Positions 8,631-17,010 of a stretch of 64,000 nt of DNA are shown here, in pieces. The position numbers and the translations under genes are program-made. The DNA is from an uncultured bacterium (GTDB taxonomy: Bacteria > Verrucomicrobiota > Lentisphaeria > Oligosphaerales > Oligosphaeraceae). The notes under the pieces were generated by a model. The model searched no databases. It was given only the letters and a program-made list of their open reading frames with translations, and was not told the origin of the DNA. Numbering within the stretch: the first letter of the stretch is position 1; each line of letters begins with the position of its first letter. The stretch is from positions 6,902 to 70,901 of the forward strand of contig URJM01000002.1 in assembly GCA_900548225.1 (NCBI GenBank), given 5' to 3'.

Positions 8631-8664
8631 AGAGCTTCGAGCCGTACTCGATTGGTGGAAAATC

Positions 8665-8739
8665 TGGAGGCGCGAATCGGATTCGGACCGATGAATAAAG
8701 GTTTTGCAGACCTTCGCCTTACCACTTGGCTATCGCGCC
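8665..8739 (-). tRNA. tRNA-Cys(GCA)
   Basis: The minus strand folds into a cloverleaf: acceptor GGCGCGA/TCGCGCC, anticodon loop CTGCAAA (GCA), T loop TCCGAAT, discriminator base T as is usual for Cys, and an encoded CCA. 75 nt including CCA. Confidence 0.95.
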
Positions 8740-8843
8740 GTCGAAAGCGTGCTTAATGTAAACACCTTTCCTCACTTTGCAAGAGCCCCGCGTAAAAACA
8801 CGCCAACAGAACGGCGCGCCACCCTGCGGCACGGGCCTCGCGG

Positions 8844-10463
8844 CTACCTGAACACCTTCATCCCCTCGGGCGCCAGTACCACGGGCTTGTCCCCCCTCCG
8901 GGCGATGACTGTCACCTCCCCCATTGGAGTTGGGCATACGGCGGTGGCGTAGTCCAGGTCGCAGAGGTTCGGGGCGACCTTGACTCCCCCGCTGTATCCG
9001 TCTCCAACCGGGGTGATTCCCGTGATTGTCTCGACAAGCCATGCCATTGGTGATGCGCCCCATCCGTGGCAGAGGCTGTTTCGGAGTCCCTGGAAGCATC
9101 CTGCTCCCGACTCCAGGTGGATGTCGCGTCTGCCCCTGCGGGGCATTTCGTCGATTCTGCCCGCCCCCTTTGCCCATTCCAGGTCGAACTGCTCCCAGAT
9201 TGTGCGGCTGCCCAGCTCCAGCATTCCGCCGTAGTACTCCCTCAGCAGGTCAAGGGCTTCCTGGGTCTTGCCGGCCATGGTGTAGACCTTGAGGTAGTTG
9301 TCAAAGTGGAAGGTGGACAGTTCACTCCTGGGGTTGACGGAGAGGACGCGCCTGAAGACGTCGCGGGGCTTCTCAAGTCCCGTCAACGCCGCCCAGGCCG
9401 CCGCGGACTTGGGGCGCGAGGACTTGACATGCCGTCTGGCGACCTCGCGGGCGACCCTCCTGGCGTCGGCGAGGATCTTCGCCTCCCCAAACAGCTCCGC
9501 CAGTTCGCCGCATGCCTGGACGGCCGCCAGGTACAGGGGGCCATAGCTGTCGGCGGGAGTCCGCTCCACGGCTCCCCAGTCCACAATCTCGCCGTGCATG
9601 ACGGAGTCGGGGTCGTTGTCGAAGGAGTCGAGGAGAAGCTTCGAGAAGAAGACAAAGGGCTTCCTCTGGCTCCTCAGGAACTTGTCGTCGGCGAAGAACC
9701 TGTGGTATTCCCTCTGGGAAAGGAACCAATATGCGGTATAGGAGGGAATCCCGTTGAAGTATTTGTTGACAAGCGCCTCCTCGTTCAGGAACTCGAGGCT
9801 CTCGGGAATCGCGCTGTGCCTTCTGTAGAGGACGCCGCATGCGCGGATTTCATTGTAGAGGTCCCCCATCCAGACAAGGCGGTCGCGCTTGGTCCCGTCG
9901 AGCAACAATGGCGAAATGCATTTGTTCAGGGTGGTGAAGCACGCCTCGTATATTGCGTTGAGACGCTCGTCGCTGCATTCGAAGAAGCCTACGCGCTTCG
10001 CGGGATGCGTCCACGCCTCCGCGGAAATCTCGCGCAGGTTCAGGGTTGCCTTTTCGTCCAGGTTGTCAAGGCGGAGAAACCTGAACCCAGTATTGCCCAC
10101 TCGCCCAATCCCCATTGCGGAAAGGGGAAGCACGATGTCATGCATGGAATGGTCGTTGTTCGGGGTGTTGACGACCTCGCTCACGGATTCGCCAAAACGT
10201 ATCCTTGCATTCACGGGACCGGCCCCGTCACGCCCGCGGGAAATCCGGACGCCCTGCAAGGGCTCGACCGTGTCGTATTCGAGAATCACGGAGCCGCCGG
10301 GAGGAATCTGGGCGCCAGGGGCACGCCAAATCGTCGCAGTCTCCCCTGCGACATCCTTCAGGCGCTCGGCTCCGCGAACCCCGGAGCTCTTCCAGACCAC
10401 CCGGGTGGGGGCAAGATAGGAGACAGAACGCTTTTCACGGTAGACGGCGGGGGAATTGGGCAT
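8844..10463 (-). CDS. Alpha-L-rhamnosidase-like glycoside hydrolase (GH78-type)
   Basis: 539 aa, no signal peptide, so probably cytoplasmic. An N-terminal beta-rich domain (about 1-150) is followed by an (alpha/alpha)6 barrel. The hallmark is DGTKRDRLVWMGD (189-201), the GH78 substrate-binding segment; GEIVDWG (about 291-297) and LCHGWGASP near residue 467 also fit the family. GH78 enzymes remove terminal alpha-L-rhamnose from glycans and plant glycosides. It is shorter than many GH78 proteins (700-1000 aa) because the extra N-terminal beta domains are absent. It stands alone with a tandem 32-nt repeat upstream. The exact substrate is not readable. Confidence 0.8.
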   Translation of the reverse strand: MPNSPAVYREKRSVSYLAPTRVVWKSSGVRGAERLKDVAGETATIWRAPGAQIPPGGSVILEYDTVEPLQGVRISRGRDGAGPVNARIRFGESVSEVVNTPNNDHSMHDIVLPLSAMGIGRVGNTGFRFLRLDNLDEKATLNLREISAEAWTHPAKRVGFFECSDERLNAIYEACFTTLNKCISPLLLDGTKRDRLVWMGDLYNEIRACGVLYRRHSAIPESLEFLNEEALVNKYFNGIPSYTAYWFLSQREYHRFFADDKFLRSQRKPFVFFSKLLLDSFDNDPDSVMHGEIVDWGAVERTPADSYGPLYLAAVQACGELAELFGEAKILADARRVAREVARRHVKSSRPKSAAAWAALTGLEKPRDVFRRVLSVNPRSELSTFHFDNYLKVYTMAGKTQEALDLLREYYGGMLELGSRTIWEQFDLEWAKGAGRIDEMPRRGRRDIHLESGAGCFQGLRNSLCHGWGASPMAWLVETITGITPVGDGYSGGVKVAPNLCDLDYATAVCPTPMGEVTVIARRGDKPVVLAPEGMKVFR

Positions 10464-10495
10464 GGTGGTGTGGGGATTGGAAAGGGGGATTGCCA

Positions 10496-10559
10496 GAGAC
10501 GACGGATTAGTATACTTGCCTCCACCGGAGACGACGGATTAATATACTTGCCTCCACCC
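10496..10559. repeat. Tandem 32-nt repeat, two copies
   Basis: Two adjacent copies (10496-10527 and 10528-10559) differ at two positions; each begins gagacgacggatta. On the minus strand each copy carries a -10-like hexamer (TATACT or TATATT) upstream of the GH78 gene, but no convincing -35 box at 16-18 nt. It may be a duplicated regulatory site. Confidence 0.75.
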
Positions 10560-10587
10560 TGGACTATTACGCCATGCCCCGATGTGC

Positions 10588-10611
10588 AACCCTTCCAGCT
10601 AGAATCTTTGC
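10588..10611. repeat. 24-nt exact direct repeat, left copy
   Basis: Starts aacccttccagctagaat and ends ctttgc; identical to 11849-11872. The two copies bound the AbiEi island at a distance of 1.26 kb. Confidence 0.85.
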
Positions 10612-10636
10612 AAACCATTCTTTTTGAGAAAGCGAG

Positions 10637-10664
10637 TTGCAGAGCGTTGAGCTGTCATTATATT
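10637..10664 (+). promoter_or_regulatory. Promoter of the AbiEi gene
   Basis: TTGCAG, 16-nt spacer, TATATT at 10659-10664, about 37 nt before the ATG. The same 16-nt spacing is seen in the other clear promoters of this window. Confidence 0.6.
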
Positions 10665-10701
10665 GATGTCAAAACAATCCCCAAAAGGGGAATAAATTGA
10701 C

Positions 10702-11232
10702 ATGAAACTCTACGACAATATCAATGCCACGGCACTTTCCAACTATGGCCTGATCACATCCTCCCAGGCCACGGCACTTGGCGTGCGCCTCAAGGACCTG
10801 CTTGAATGGGTGAAAATCGGTCGTCTGGAGAAATGCTGGCGTGGAGTTTACCGCCTTGTGCATTATCTGCCGACGGAGTACGACCGCTATGCAGAGGCCT
10901 TGGCGACAGTTGGAGAAGATTCGATGATATGGGGGGAAAGCGTTCTCGCCATGCACAATCTTGCCATGGTGAATCCCGACAAAATTGAAGTCGCCACGAC
11001 ACGCCGTGTGCGCAGGGAACTGCCCACTTGGATAGGTCTTGTAAGGCTTCGAGAAGAACCTCTGCATGATGCCTTCAACGGCATCCGCTGCCAGCCTCTG
11101 GCGGAATCCTTCAGGCATTGCAAGGGAAAGGTCATGAACCAACGCCTCGCGGAGGCAGTTGTCGAAGCGGAACAAAGAGGTCTTCTCGGCATCACCGAGG
11201 CCTGTGCATTGAAAAAAGAGTTTCCATTATGA
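10702..11232 (+). CDS. AbiEi-type (type IV) antitoxin family protein
   Basis: 176 aa. The N-terminal 55 residues form a winged-helix segment (ITSSQATALGV..KDLLEWVKIGRLEK) ending in the characteristic W-R-G-V-Y-R, followed by the AbiEi-like core with IWGESVLAMHNL and the LPTWIGLVRLREEP stretch. In intact AbiE systems this protein represses its own operon and counteracts the AbiEii nucleotidyltransferase toxin. Here its stop overlaps the start of a 29-codon frame (ATGA), but no full toxin follows, so the antitoxin appears orphaned. It lies between two 24-nt direct repeats, suggesting acquisition with a mobile segment. The family call is good; activity is unknown. Confidence 0.8.
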   Translation: MKLYDNINATALSNYGLITSSQATALGVRLKDLLEWVKIGRLEKCWRGVYRLVHYLPTEYDRYAEALATVGEDSMIWGESVLAMHNLAMVNPDKIEVATTRRVRRELPTWIGLVRLREEPLHDAFNGIRCQPLAESFRHCKGKVMNQRLAEAVVEAEQRGLLGITEACALKKEFPL

Positions 11233-11318
11233 ACCGCCCAAATACATGCTCCAACCTCATCAAGGCAATAAACTCGCTGTGGAAACTTGAAAAAGTAAAC
11301 GCACCTTCGCAGGAGTAA
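11229..11318 (+). pseudogene. Truncated second gene of the AbiE-like operon
   Basis: A 29-codon frame (MNRPNTCSNLIKAINSL...) whose ATG overlaps the TGA of the antitoxin gene in an ATGA junction, exactly where the AbiEii toxin should begin. It stops after 29 codons in a TAAACGCAC-repeat region, with no nucleotidyltransferase motif downstream in any frame. I read it as the remaining 5' end of a deleted toxin gene; a genuine short peptide cannot be excluded. Confidence 0.5.
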
Positions 11319-11351
11319 ACGCACTTCAAGGTGAAAAAAGCGTGCGTTTAT
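11297..11351. repeat. TAAACGCAC direct and inverted repeats
   Basis: The 9-mer TAAACGCAC occurs twice in direct orientation (starting near 11298 and 11314) and once inverted as GTGCGTTTA (about 11342-11350); a further direct copy lies near 11497. The second and third can pair into a 9-bp hairpin. It is at the break point of the truncated toxin gene; operator sites or a small mobile-element end are both possible. Confidence 0.5.
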
Positions 11352-11542
11352 TTCCGCAAGTCGTGCTTTCTATTCCGCAAGTTTTTTCCCCGCGCCGTCC
11401 TCCACAGGGCAGGTGTTGCGTTAGATTCTGCATAGTCGCCTCCTTTTGAGACGCAATTCTCCCGTCCGTCCTGCGCGGCATCTTTTTCGGAGGTATTAAA
11501 CGCACGGGGCGGCTGAAGCGAACCTTGATATGACGGGGCGGC

Positions 11543-11835
11543 CTAGTCCCTGACCAGTTCCGGCGTCATTCGAACCTGGTCGGGGGCTATTTCCCCTATG
11601 CCGAGCTTTTCAAGGACATCCTCCCCGTAGCATTGGGCGAACCTTCTGGCGGCGATGACGTTCCCCAGCGACGCCCTGATCACGCTGTTCATGTGGGCCA
11701 GGGCCAGGTTCACCTTCTCCTGCGTGAGGAACTCCATGCTTTCGCCCTTGGGGAGTATCCTTGCAGCCGCTCAAGCCCGTCGAATATGTCGATGACCGAC
11801 AGGGACGTGTTGGCGTCCCGCAGGAAGGCCAGCAT
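11543..11835 (-). pseudogene. Broken minus-strand gene in two overlapping frames
   Basis: Fragment one (11835-11710) starts MLAFLRDANTSLSVIDIFD and ends in an Arg-rich tail; fragment two (11737-11543) starts MEFLTQEKVNLALAHMNSVI and ends TPELVRD. They overlap by 28 nt in different frames, as expected of a single gene hit by a frameshift, or of two tiny coupled genes. Neither part is recognised. The right 24-nt repeat lies immediately upstream and supplies GGAAGGG as a possible ribosome binding site. Confidence 0.4.
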
Positions 11836-11848
11836 GGCGGCGCATCAT

Positions 11849-11872
11849 AACCCTTCCAGCTAGAATCTTTGC
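11849..11872. repeat. 24-nt exact direct repeat, right copy
   Basis: Identical to 10588-10611. It separates the AbiEi island from the antiporter gene that starts at 11991. Confidence 0.85.
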
Positions 11873-11990
11873 GGAGAGAGCCTCCCCTTTTCCCCGGTCC
11901 CTGCTTGAAACTGTATATTACGCGCCATTACGGGAATGGCACTGTTTTCCCGATGTTTTTTTGGGTATTCAAGGATTTTTCTAGTCGTAT

Positions 11991-14093
11991 ATGGAACAGA
12001 GCATCACGGAACAGCTTGCGTTGCTGGCCCTTCAGTTGGGTGTGATTATCTTCGCCTCTAACATTGTGGGGCGTCTTGCCCAGAAGATTAACATTCCGTC
12101 GGTGCTAGGCGAACTTGCCACGGGCGTCATCCTCGGACCCTATCTTCTTGGGTCGATCGCGCTGCCCTTCTTCCCCAACGGATTCTTCCCGCTGCCGGCG
12201 GCGAACGCCGGCATCCCAGTGTCAGACACCCTCTATGCGCTGGCGACAATAGGCTCGGTAGTCCTTCTCTTCGAATCTGGGCTCGAGACAGACTTCCGCA
12301 CATTCTTCCGCTACTCCTTTGCGGGGACGATTGTCGGACTGGGGGGCGTCGTCTTCTCATTCGTATTCGGAGACCTCCTGGCGGTTTTCATCTACAAGTG
12401 CGGTTGGCTTGACCCCCGTGCCCTCTTCCTGGGAATCCTCTCGACTGCGACCAGTGTCGGCATTTCGGCCAGAATCCTTTCCGAGAGAAAGGCGATTGAC
12501 TCCCCCGAGGGCACGACCATCATGGCGGCGGCGGTCATCGACGACGTCCTCGGCATCATCTGCCTTGCGATTGTGATGGGCATTGTCGGCAGCGGGGACG
12601 CGTCCCACGTCTCCTGGGGCAAGATCGGCCTTGTTGCCATCAAGTCGATAGGCATCTGGGTGTTTTTCACTGCCCTGGGGCTTGCGGGCGCCCACTTCTT
12701 CGCCCGTGTCCTCAAGCGTTTCCACTCCAGCACCTCGTACGCGGTCCTGGCGCTTGGCGCGGCGCTGCTTCTTGCCGGAATCATGGAGCGTTGCGGGCTT
12801 GCGATGATCATTGGCGCATACACGGCGGGTCTCTCGCTCTCCCGCTCCGACCTCTCCTTTGCAATACAGCTCCGACTCCACGGCATCTACGGATTCCTGG
12901 TGCCGGTCTTCTTCGTCGTCATGGGCATGATGGTTGACGTCAAGGTCCTCGCCGACTGGCAGACCCTCAAGCTCGGACTCATCTTCACGGTCCTTGCAAT
13001 CCTGGGGAAAATCATCGGCTGCATGCTGCCGGCCCTCGCCGTCAACTTCAATCCAAAGGGGGCGCTCCGCATCGGGTGCGGAATGATTCCGCGTGGCGAG
13101 GTCGCACTCATCATCGCGGGAATAGGCGCGACTACGATGATGACACTCAATGGACATCAGCAGCCCATCGTTGACTCCACGCTCTTCGGAGTCGCCATCA
13201 TCATGACCCTGCTGACAACGCTGGTCGCACCAAATCTCCTGATGCTCAGCCTCAACATCCCGGGACGGGGCGTCCGGAAGGTGAAGCCGGACGCGCTGAC
13301 AGTCCACCTGGAGTACCCCATGCCCTCCACGGTCGTGGCGGACTTCCTCGTCCGCCAGCTGATTGTCAACTTCCGCCAGGAGGGATTCAGGCACAGCGAC
13401 TATTCGCGGGACTACAGCGTCGTCAACTTCCGCAAGGAGCGTTCCTCCTTTGTCATGACAGTCTCCGACGGGGTCATCTCCTTCGAGTGCTCCAAGGCGG
13501 ACGCGCCGACCATCAAGAACATCTACAACGAGACCACCTACGAACTCTACCAGAACATCGAGGAGCTGCGCAGGCTCTCGCCGTCGATGGCCGTCGCCAA
13601 GGACGCCGATGTCTACGACAAGGTGATTCCCTATACGGGGCATGATTCCCTCTCCCTGGACAAGATCATTCCCGAGGGCGGCGCCATAGTCGACCTGCAG
13701 GCGACCACGTACATGGGCGCCATCGAGGAGATGGTCCGCCACCTCTACCGCTGCGGCCATGTCGGCGACTATGCCGCGTGCCTCCAGGACGTGCTTGCCC
13801 GCGAGGCCCAGGCCTCCACGGTCATGGACAAGGGGGTTGCAATGCCCCATGCCAAGTCCTCCACCGTCAGGCAGATGGTCTCCGTCGTGGCAATCTGCCG
13901 CCAGGACACCCCCGTCGAGGAGGACGGCAAACCCCTGCGCCTCATCATTCTCACTGTTGCGCCCAAGGACCAGGACAGCCCGTACATGCAGTATATTGCG
14001 CATCAGGCATCCCGCATCTGCAGCCTTGCCAGCCTTGACGAGGTCTGCGCAATCAAGGTCCCTTCCGAACTCAGGAGGTTCTTCCTGGACTAG
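11991..14093 (+). CDS. CPA2-type cation:proton antiporter fused to a PTS EIIA-like domain
   Basis: 700 aa. Residues about 10-420 hold roughly 12 membrane helices typical of Na+/H+ (CPA2) exchangers, including GELATGVILGP and IPRGEVALIIAG. A cytoplasmic linker follows (about 425-550). The C-terminus (about 555-700) is a fructose/mannitol-type EIIA fold with the phospho-acceptor motif MDKGVAMPHAKSS (His620). There is no TrkA-N domain, which many relatives carry instead. The antiporter would exchange Na+ or K+ for protons at the inner membrane; the EIIA domain suggests control by PTS phosphorylation, and enzyme I is encoded at 3.8-5.6 kb. The coupling ion and regulation are inference. Confidence 0.88.
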   Translation: MEQSITEQLALLALQLGVIIFASNIVGRLAQKINIPSVLGELATGVILGPYLLGSIALPFFPNGFFPLPAANAGIPVSDTLYALATIGSVVLLFESGLETDFRTFFRYSFAGTIVGLGGVVFSFVFGDLLAVFIYKCGWLDPRALFLGILSTATSVGISARILSERKAIDSPEGTTIMAAAVIDDVLGIICLAIVMGIVGSGDASHVSWGKIGLVAIKSIGIWVFFTALGLAGAHFFARVLKRFHSSTSYAVLALGAALLLAGIMERCGLAMIIGAYTAGLSLSRSDLSFAIQLRLHGIYGFLVPVFFVVMGMMVDVKVLADWQTLKLGLIFTVLAILGKIIGCMLPALAVNFNPKGALRIGCGMIPRGEVALIIAGIGATTMMTLNGHQQPIVDSTLFGVAIIMTLLTTLVAPNLLMLSLNIPGRGVRKVKPDALTVHLEYPMPSTVVADFLVRQLIVNFRQEGFRHSDYSRDYSVVNFRKERSSFVMTVSDGVISFECSKADAPTIKNIYNETTYELYQNIEELRRLSPSMAVAKDADVYDKVIPYTGHDSLSLDKIIPEGGAIVDLQATTYMGAIEEMVRHLYRCGHVGDYAACLQDVLAREAQASTVMDKGVAMPHAKSSTVRQMVSVVAICRQDTPVEEDGKPLRLIILTVAPKDQDSPYMQYIAHQASRICSLASLDEVCAIKVPSELRRFFLD

Positions 14094-14172
14094 GCGGCGC
14101 CCGCCCTTCGACCGCCTGCTCCACGGAAACAGGCAATTTTCAGAATTTCAACCACGGCAAGGAGGAAGAGTC

Positions 14173-14406
14173 ATGGAAATCGACAAGACCAAGCCATATC
14201 CAGTAATCGATCCGCATGAGTGCAAATCCTGCTCCAGGTGCGTTGTCGCATGCCCCAAGGGCTGTCTGCGAATCGGAAAGAAGCTCAACGACCGGGGGTA
14301 CTACTCCTGCGAGTATGTAGGCGAGGGCTGCATTGGCTGTGCGAGCTGCTTCTACAGCTGCCCGGAACCCAACGCGATTGAAGTCCACATCCCCCAGAAG
14401 GACTGA
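14173..14406 (+). CDS. 2-oxoacid:ferredoxin oxidoreductase, ferredoxin-like (delta) subunit
   Basis: 77 aa with two [4Fe-4S] motifs: C17-x2-C20-x2-C23-x3-C27 and C53-x2-C56-x2-C59-x3-C63. It passes electrons from the catalytic subunits to ferredoxin. The open frame continues upstream inside the antiporter gene, but GGAGGAAGAG sits just before ATG 14173, which fixes the start. It is first in a three-gene operon with the alpha and the fused beta-gamma genes (18- and 20-nt gaps, each with a good ribosome binding site). Confidence 0.92.
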   Translation: MEIDKTKPYPVIDPHECKSCSRCVVACPKGCLRIGKKLNDRGYYSCEYVGEGCIGCASCFYSCPEPNAIEVHIPQKD

Positions 14407-14424
14407 CACAGGGAGGAAGATAAC

Positions 14425-15462
14425 ATGGCCAGCAAATTGGTGAAAGGCAACACTGCGGTCGTCATCGGCGCGCTCTATGCGGGTGCCGACTGCTACTTTG
14501 GATATCCCATCACTCCTGCCAGCGAAGTCCTCCAGGAGGCGTCGAAGTACTTCCCGATGGTCGGGAGGAAGTTCCTCCAGGCCGAGTCCGAGGAGGCCTC
14601 GATCAACATGTGCTACGGCGCCGCCTCCGCAGGGCACCGCGTCTTCACGGCCTCCAGCGGCCCCGGAATCTCGCTGATGAGCGAGGGCATCTCGTATTGC
14701 GCCGGCGCCCAGCTGCCTGTGGTGATCGTGGATGTCATGAGGGCGGGCCCTGGACTTGGCAACATCGGGCCGGAACAGGGCGACTACAACCAGGTCGTCA
14801 AGGGCGGCGGCCACGGCAACTACAAGTGCATCGTAATCGCCCCCAACAGCGTCCAGGAGATGTGTGACTTCACGATGGCCGCATTCGACCTCGCCTTCAA
14901 GTGGCGCACGCCTGTCTTCGTGCTGGCGGACGGCACCCTCGGACAGATGATGGAGAGCCTCAGGCTCCCGGAAAAGGCCGTCGAGCCCACCGTGGACGCA
15001 TCCTGGGCGGTGGCGGGCACGCCTGAGACGCGCCCCAATCTCGTCACCAGCATCTTCCTGGACTTCGACCAGCTCGAGAAGTTCAACTACCAGCTCCAGG
15101 ACAAGTATGCGCGCATCGAGGCCGAGGAGGCGCGCTGGGACGAATACATGACCGACGACGCGGATACCGTGATTGTGGCATACGGCATCTGCAGCCGCAT
15201 CGCGCACAGCGCGGTCGACATGGCGCGCGCCGCCGGAAAGAAGGTCGGAATGCTCCGCCCGAAGACTCTCTTCCCGTTCCCGAAGGCCCGGCTCCGCGAG
15301 ATGGCCGACGGCGGCGTCAAGAGATTCATCTCCGTCGAGATGAGCAATGGCCAGATGCGGGACGACATCAAGCTGGCCATCGACTGCCGCAAGCCAGTGG
15401 ACCTGGTCTACCGCCTGGGCGGCAATCTCCTTGACCTCAAGCAGATCATGGATGCACTCTAG
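14425..15462 (+). CDS. vorB: 2-oxoacid:ferredoxin oxidoreductase alpha subunit (VorB-like)
   Basis: 345 aa. It matches the alpha subunit of 3-methyl-2-oxobutanoate (branched-chain 2-oxoacid) or 2-oxoglutarate ferredoxin oxidoreductases: [10 protein letters not shown] near residue 28, [18 protein letters not shown] (about 53-70), [12 protein letters not shown] and the [17 protein letters not shown] segment. The enzyme oxidatively decarboxylates 2-oxoacids to acyl-CoA and reduces ferredoxin in anaerobes. The Vor label follows family resemblance; the substrate (isovalerate-type, 2-oxoglutarate or other) cannot be fixed from sequence alone. Confidence 0.88.
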   Translation: MASKLVKGNTAVVIGALYAGADCYFGYPITPASEVLQEASKYFPMVGRKFLQAESEEASINMCYGAASAGHRVFTASSGPGISLMSEGISYCAGAQLPVVIVDVMRAGPGLGNIGPEQGDYNQVVKGGGHGNYKCIVIAPNSVQEMCDFTMAAFDLAFKWRTPVFVLADGTLGQMMESLRLPEKAVEPTVDASWAVAGTPETRPNLVTSIFLDFDQLEKFNYQLQDKYARIEAEEARWDEYMTDDADTVIVAYGICSRIAHSAVDMARAAGKKVGMLRPKTLFPFPKARLREMADGGVKRFISVEMSNGQMRDDIKLAIDCRKPVDLVYRLGGNLLDLKQIMDAL

Positions 15463-15482
15463 TCGAAAAGGAGGAACTACTC

Positions 15483-16898
15483 ATGTCTGAAAAAATCATC
15501 AAATCGACTGGACTGTACAAGAGTTTTCCGAGGAAGGGCGGTTCCGCCCAGACTGCGACGCACTACTGCCCCGGCTGCGGGCACGGTGTCCTGACGAAGC
15601 TCATCGGCGAGGCGCTCCACGACCTTGAACTCCAGGACAAGGCCGTCATGATCAGCCCCGTAGGATGCGCCGTCTTCGCGTACTACTACTTTGACTGCGG
15701 CAACATCCAGGTCGCCCACGGCCGTGCCCCCGCGGTTGCGACTGGCGTCAGCCGCGCCACCGACAATGTGGTCATCTCCTACCAGGGCGACGGCGACCTT
15801 GCCTCCATCGGCCTCAACGAGACATTGCAGGCCGCCAACCGCGGCGAGAAGATCGCGGTCTTCTTCGTCAACAACACGGTCTACGGCATGACAGGCGGGC
15901 AGATGGCGCCGACCACGCTCGTGGGGGAGAAGACCGTCACCTGCCCGAATGGACGGGATCCCCTGACGCAGGGCTACCCAATACACATGTGCGAGCTGAT
16001 CAGCAACCTGAAGGCGCCGGTCTTCGTCGAGCGTGTCGCCCTCACTGACGCGGCGCATATCCGCAAGGCGCGCGCCGCAATCCGCAAGGCCCTCCAGATT
16101 CAGAAGGATGGCAAGGGATACACCTTCGTGGAGGTGCTCTCCGCGTGCCCGACCAACCTGAAGATGTCCACCACCGAAACCAACAAGTGGGTCAACGAGG
16201 TGATGACCCAGGAGTTTCCGCTGGGCAACTTCCGCGACAATACGGAGGCCCAGCCAGTGGCCCGCCCCAAGTCCGACTTCACGAAGGAGTCCCTTGACAG
16301 CCTCTTCATCGACTCCAAGTCCGAGGCCAAGGCGGTTTGCGCGGATGGAAGCCAGCCGGATGTCCAGGTGAAGATTGCCGGCTTTGGCGGGCAGGGCGTC
16401 CTTTCCCTTGGGACTATGATTGCGCAGGCGGGTCTTGCCGCCGGCCGCAATGTCTCCTGGTATCCCTCCTACGGCCCCGAACAGCGCGGCGGCACCTCGA
16501 ACTGCTCCGTGACCCTGGCGACCCACGCGATCGGATCTCCCGTCATCTATCATTCGGACCTGCTGGTGGCGATGAACCGCCCGTCAATCGAGAAGTTCAA
16601 GAACGACGTGAAGCCGGGTGGCGTGATCATCTACGACGCAGTGATGGGCGACGTGGAGATTCCCGAGGGGGTGCGCGGCATCGCCGTGCCCGCACAGCAG
16701 CTCGCCGACGAGGGCGGCAACCCGAAGGGCGCAAATACGGTCATGTTCGGACTCATCGCGGCCCTCGGCATCACACGGCTGCCCAAGGACGCCTTCCTGC
16801 ACGCACTCGCCAATAGCTTCGCAAAGCGCCCGAAGCTCATTCCGCTCAACGAACAGCTTCTGGAATATGTGCACCAGTGGGCGGAGAAGAACGCCTGA
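15483..16898 (+). CDS. 2-oxoacid:ferredoxin oxidoreductase, fused beta (TPP) and gamma subunits
   Basis: 471 aa. Residues 1-250 are the thiamine-diphosphate subunit: [11 protein letters not shown] (29-39), the TPP/Mg motif GDGD (102-105) with [11 protein letters not shown] (130-140). After a linker, residues about 294-471 are the gamma subunit, beginning [17 protein letters not shown] and containing [13 protein letters not shown]. In most organisms these are separate polypeptides; here one reading frame covers both with no internal stop. With the 4Fe-4S and alpha genes upstream all four functional parts are present. A terminator-like hairpin follows at 16940. Confidence 0.92.
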   Translation: MSEKIIKSTGLYKSFPRKGGSAQTATHYCPGCGHGVLTKLIGEALHDLELQDKAVMISPVGCAVFAYYYFDCGNIQVAHGRAPAVATGVSRATDNVVISYQGDGDLASIGLNETLQAANRGEKIAVFFVNNTVYGMTGGQMAPTTLVGEKTVTCPNGRDPLTQGYPIHMCELISNLKAPVFVERVALTDAAHIRKARAAIRKALQIQKDGKGYTFVEVLSACPTNLKMSTTETNKWVNEVMTQEFPLGNFRDNTEAQPVARPKSDFTKESLDSLFIDSKSEAKAVCADGSQPDVQVKIAGFGGQGVLSLGTMIAQAGLAAGRNVSWYPSYGPEQRGGTSNCSVTLATHAIGSPVIYHSDLLVAMNRPSIEKFKNDVKPGGVIIYDAVMGDVEIPEGVRGIAVPAQQLADEGGNPKGANTVMFGLIAALGITRLPKDAFLHALANSFAKRPKLIPLNEQLLEYVHQWAEKNA

Positions 16899-16939
16899 CG
16901 ACCGCCTTCCGCATCAACCAGTCAAATCCGAGTGAACCC

Positions 16940-16979
16940 AAGAGCGTGGTGTCGCCCTGAGGCGCGGCATCGCGCTCTT
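16940..16979 (+). terminator. Terminator of the oxidoreductase operon
   Basis: AAGAGCG/CGCTCTT arms close a stem that has a further internal hairpin (GCGCC-type), followed by a short T run. It lies 41 nt after the last oxidoreductase gene. Confidence 0.6.
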
Positions 16980-17010
16980 TCACTTGACACAACATTATCT
17001 CGACATAGGA

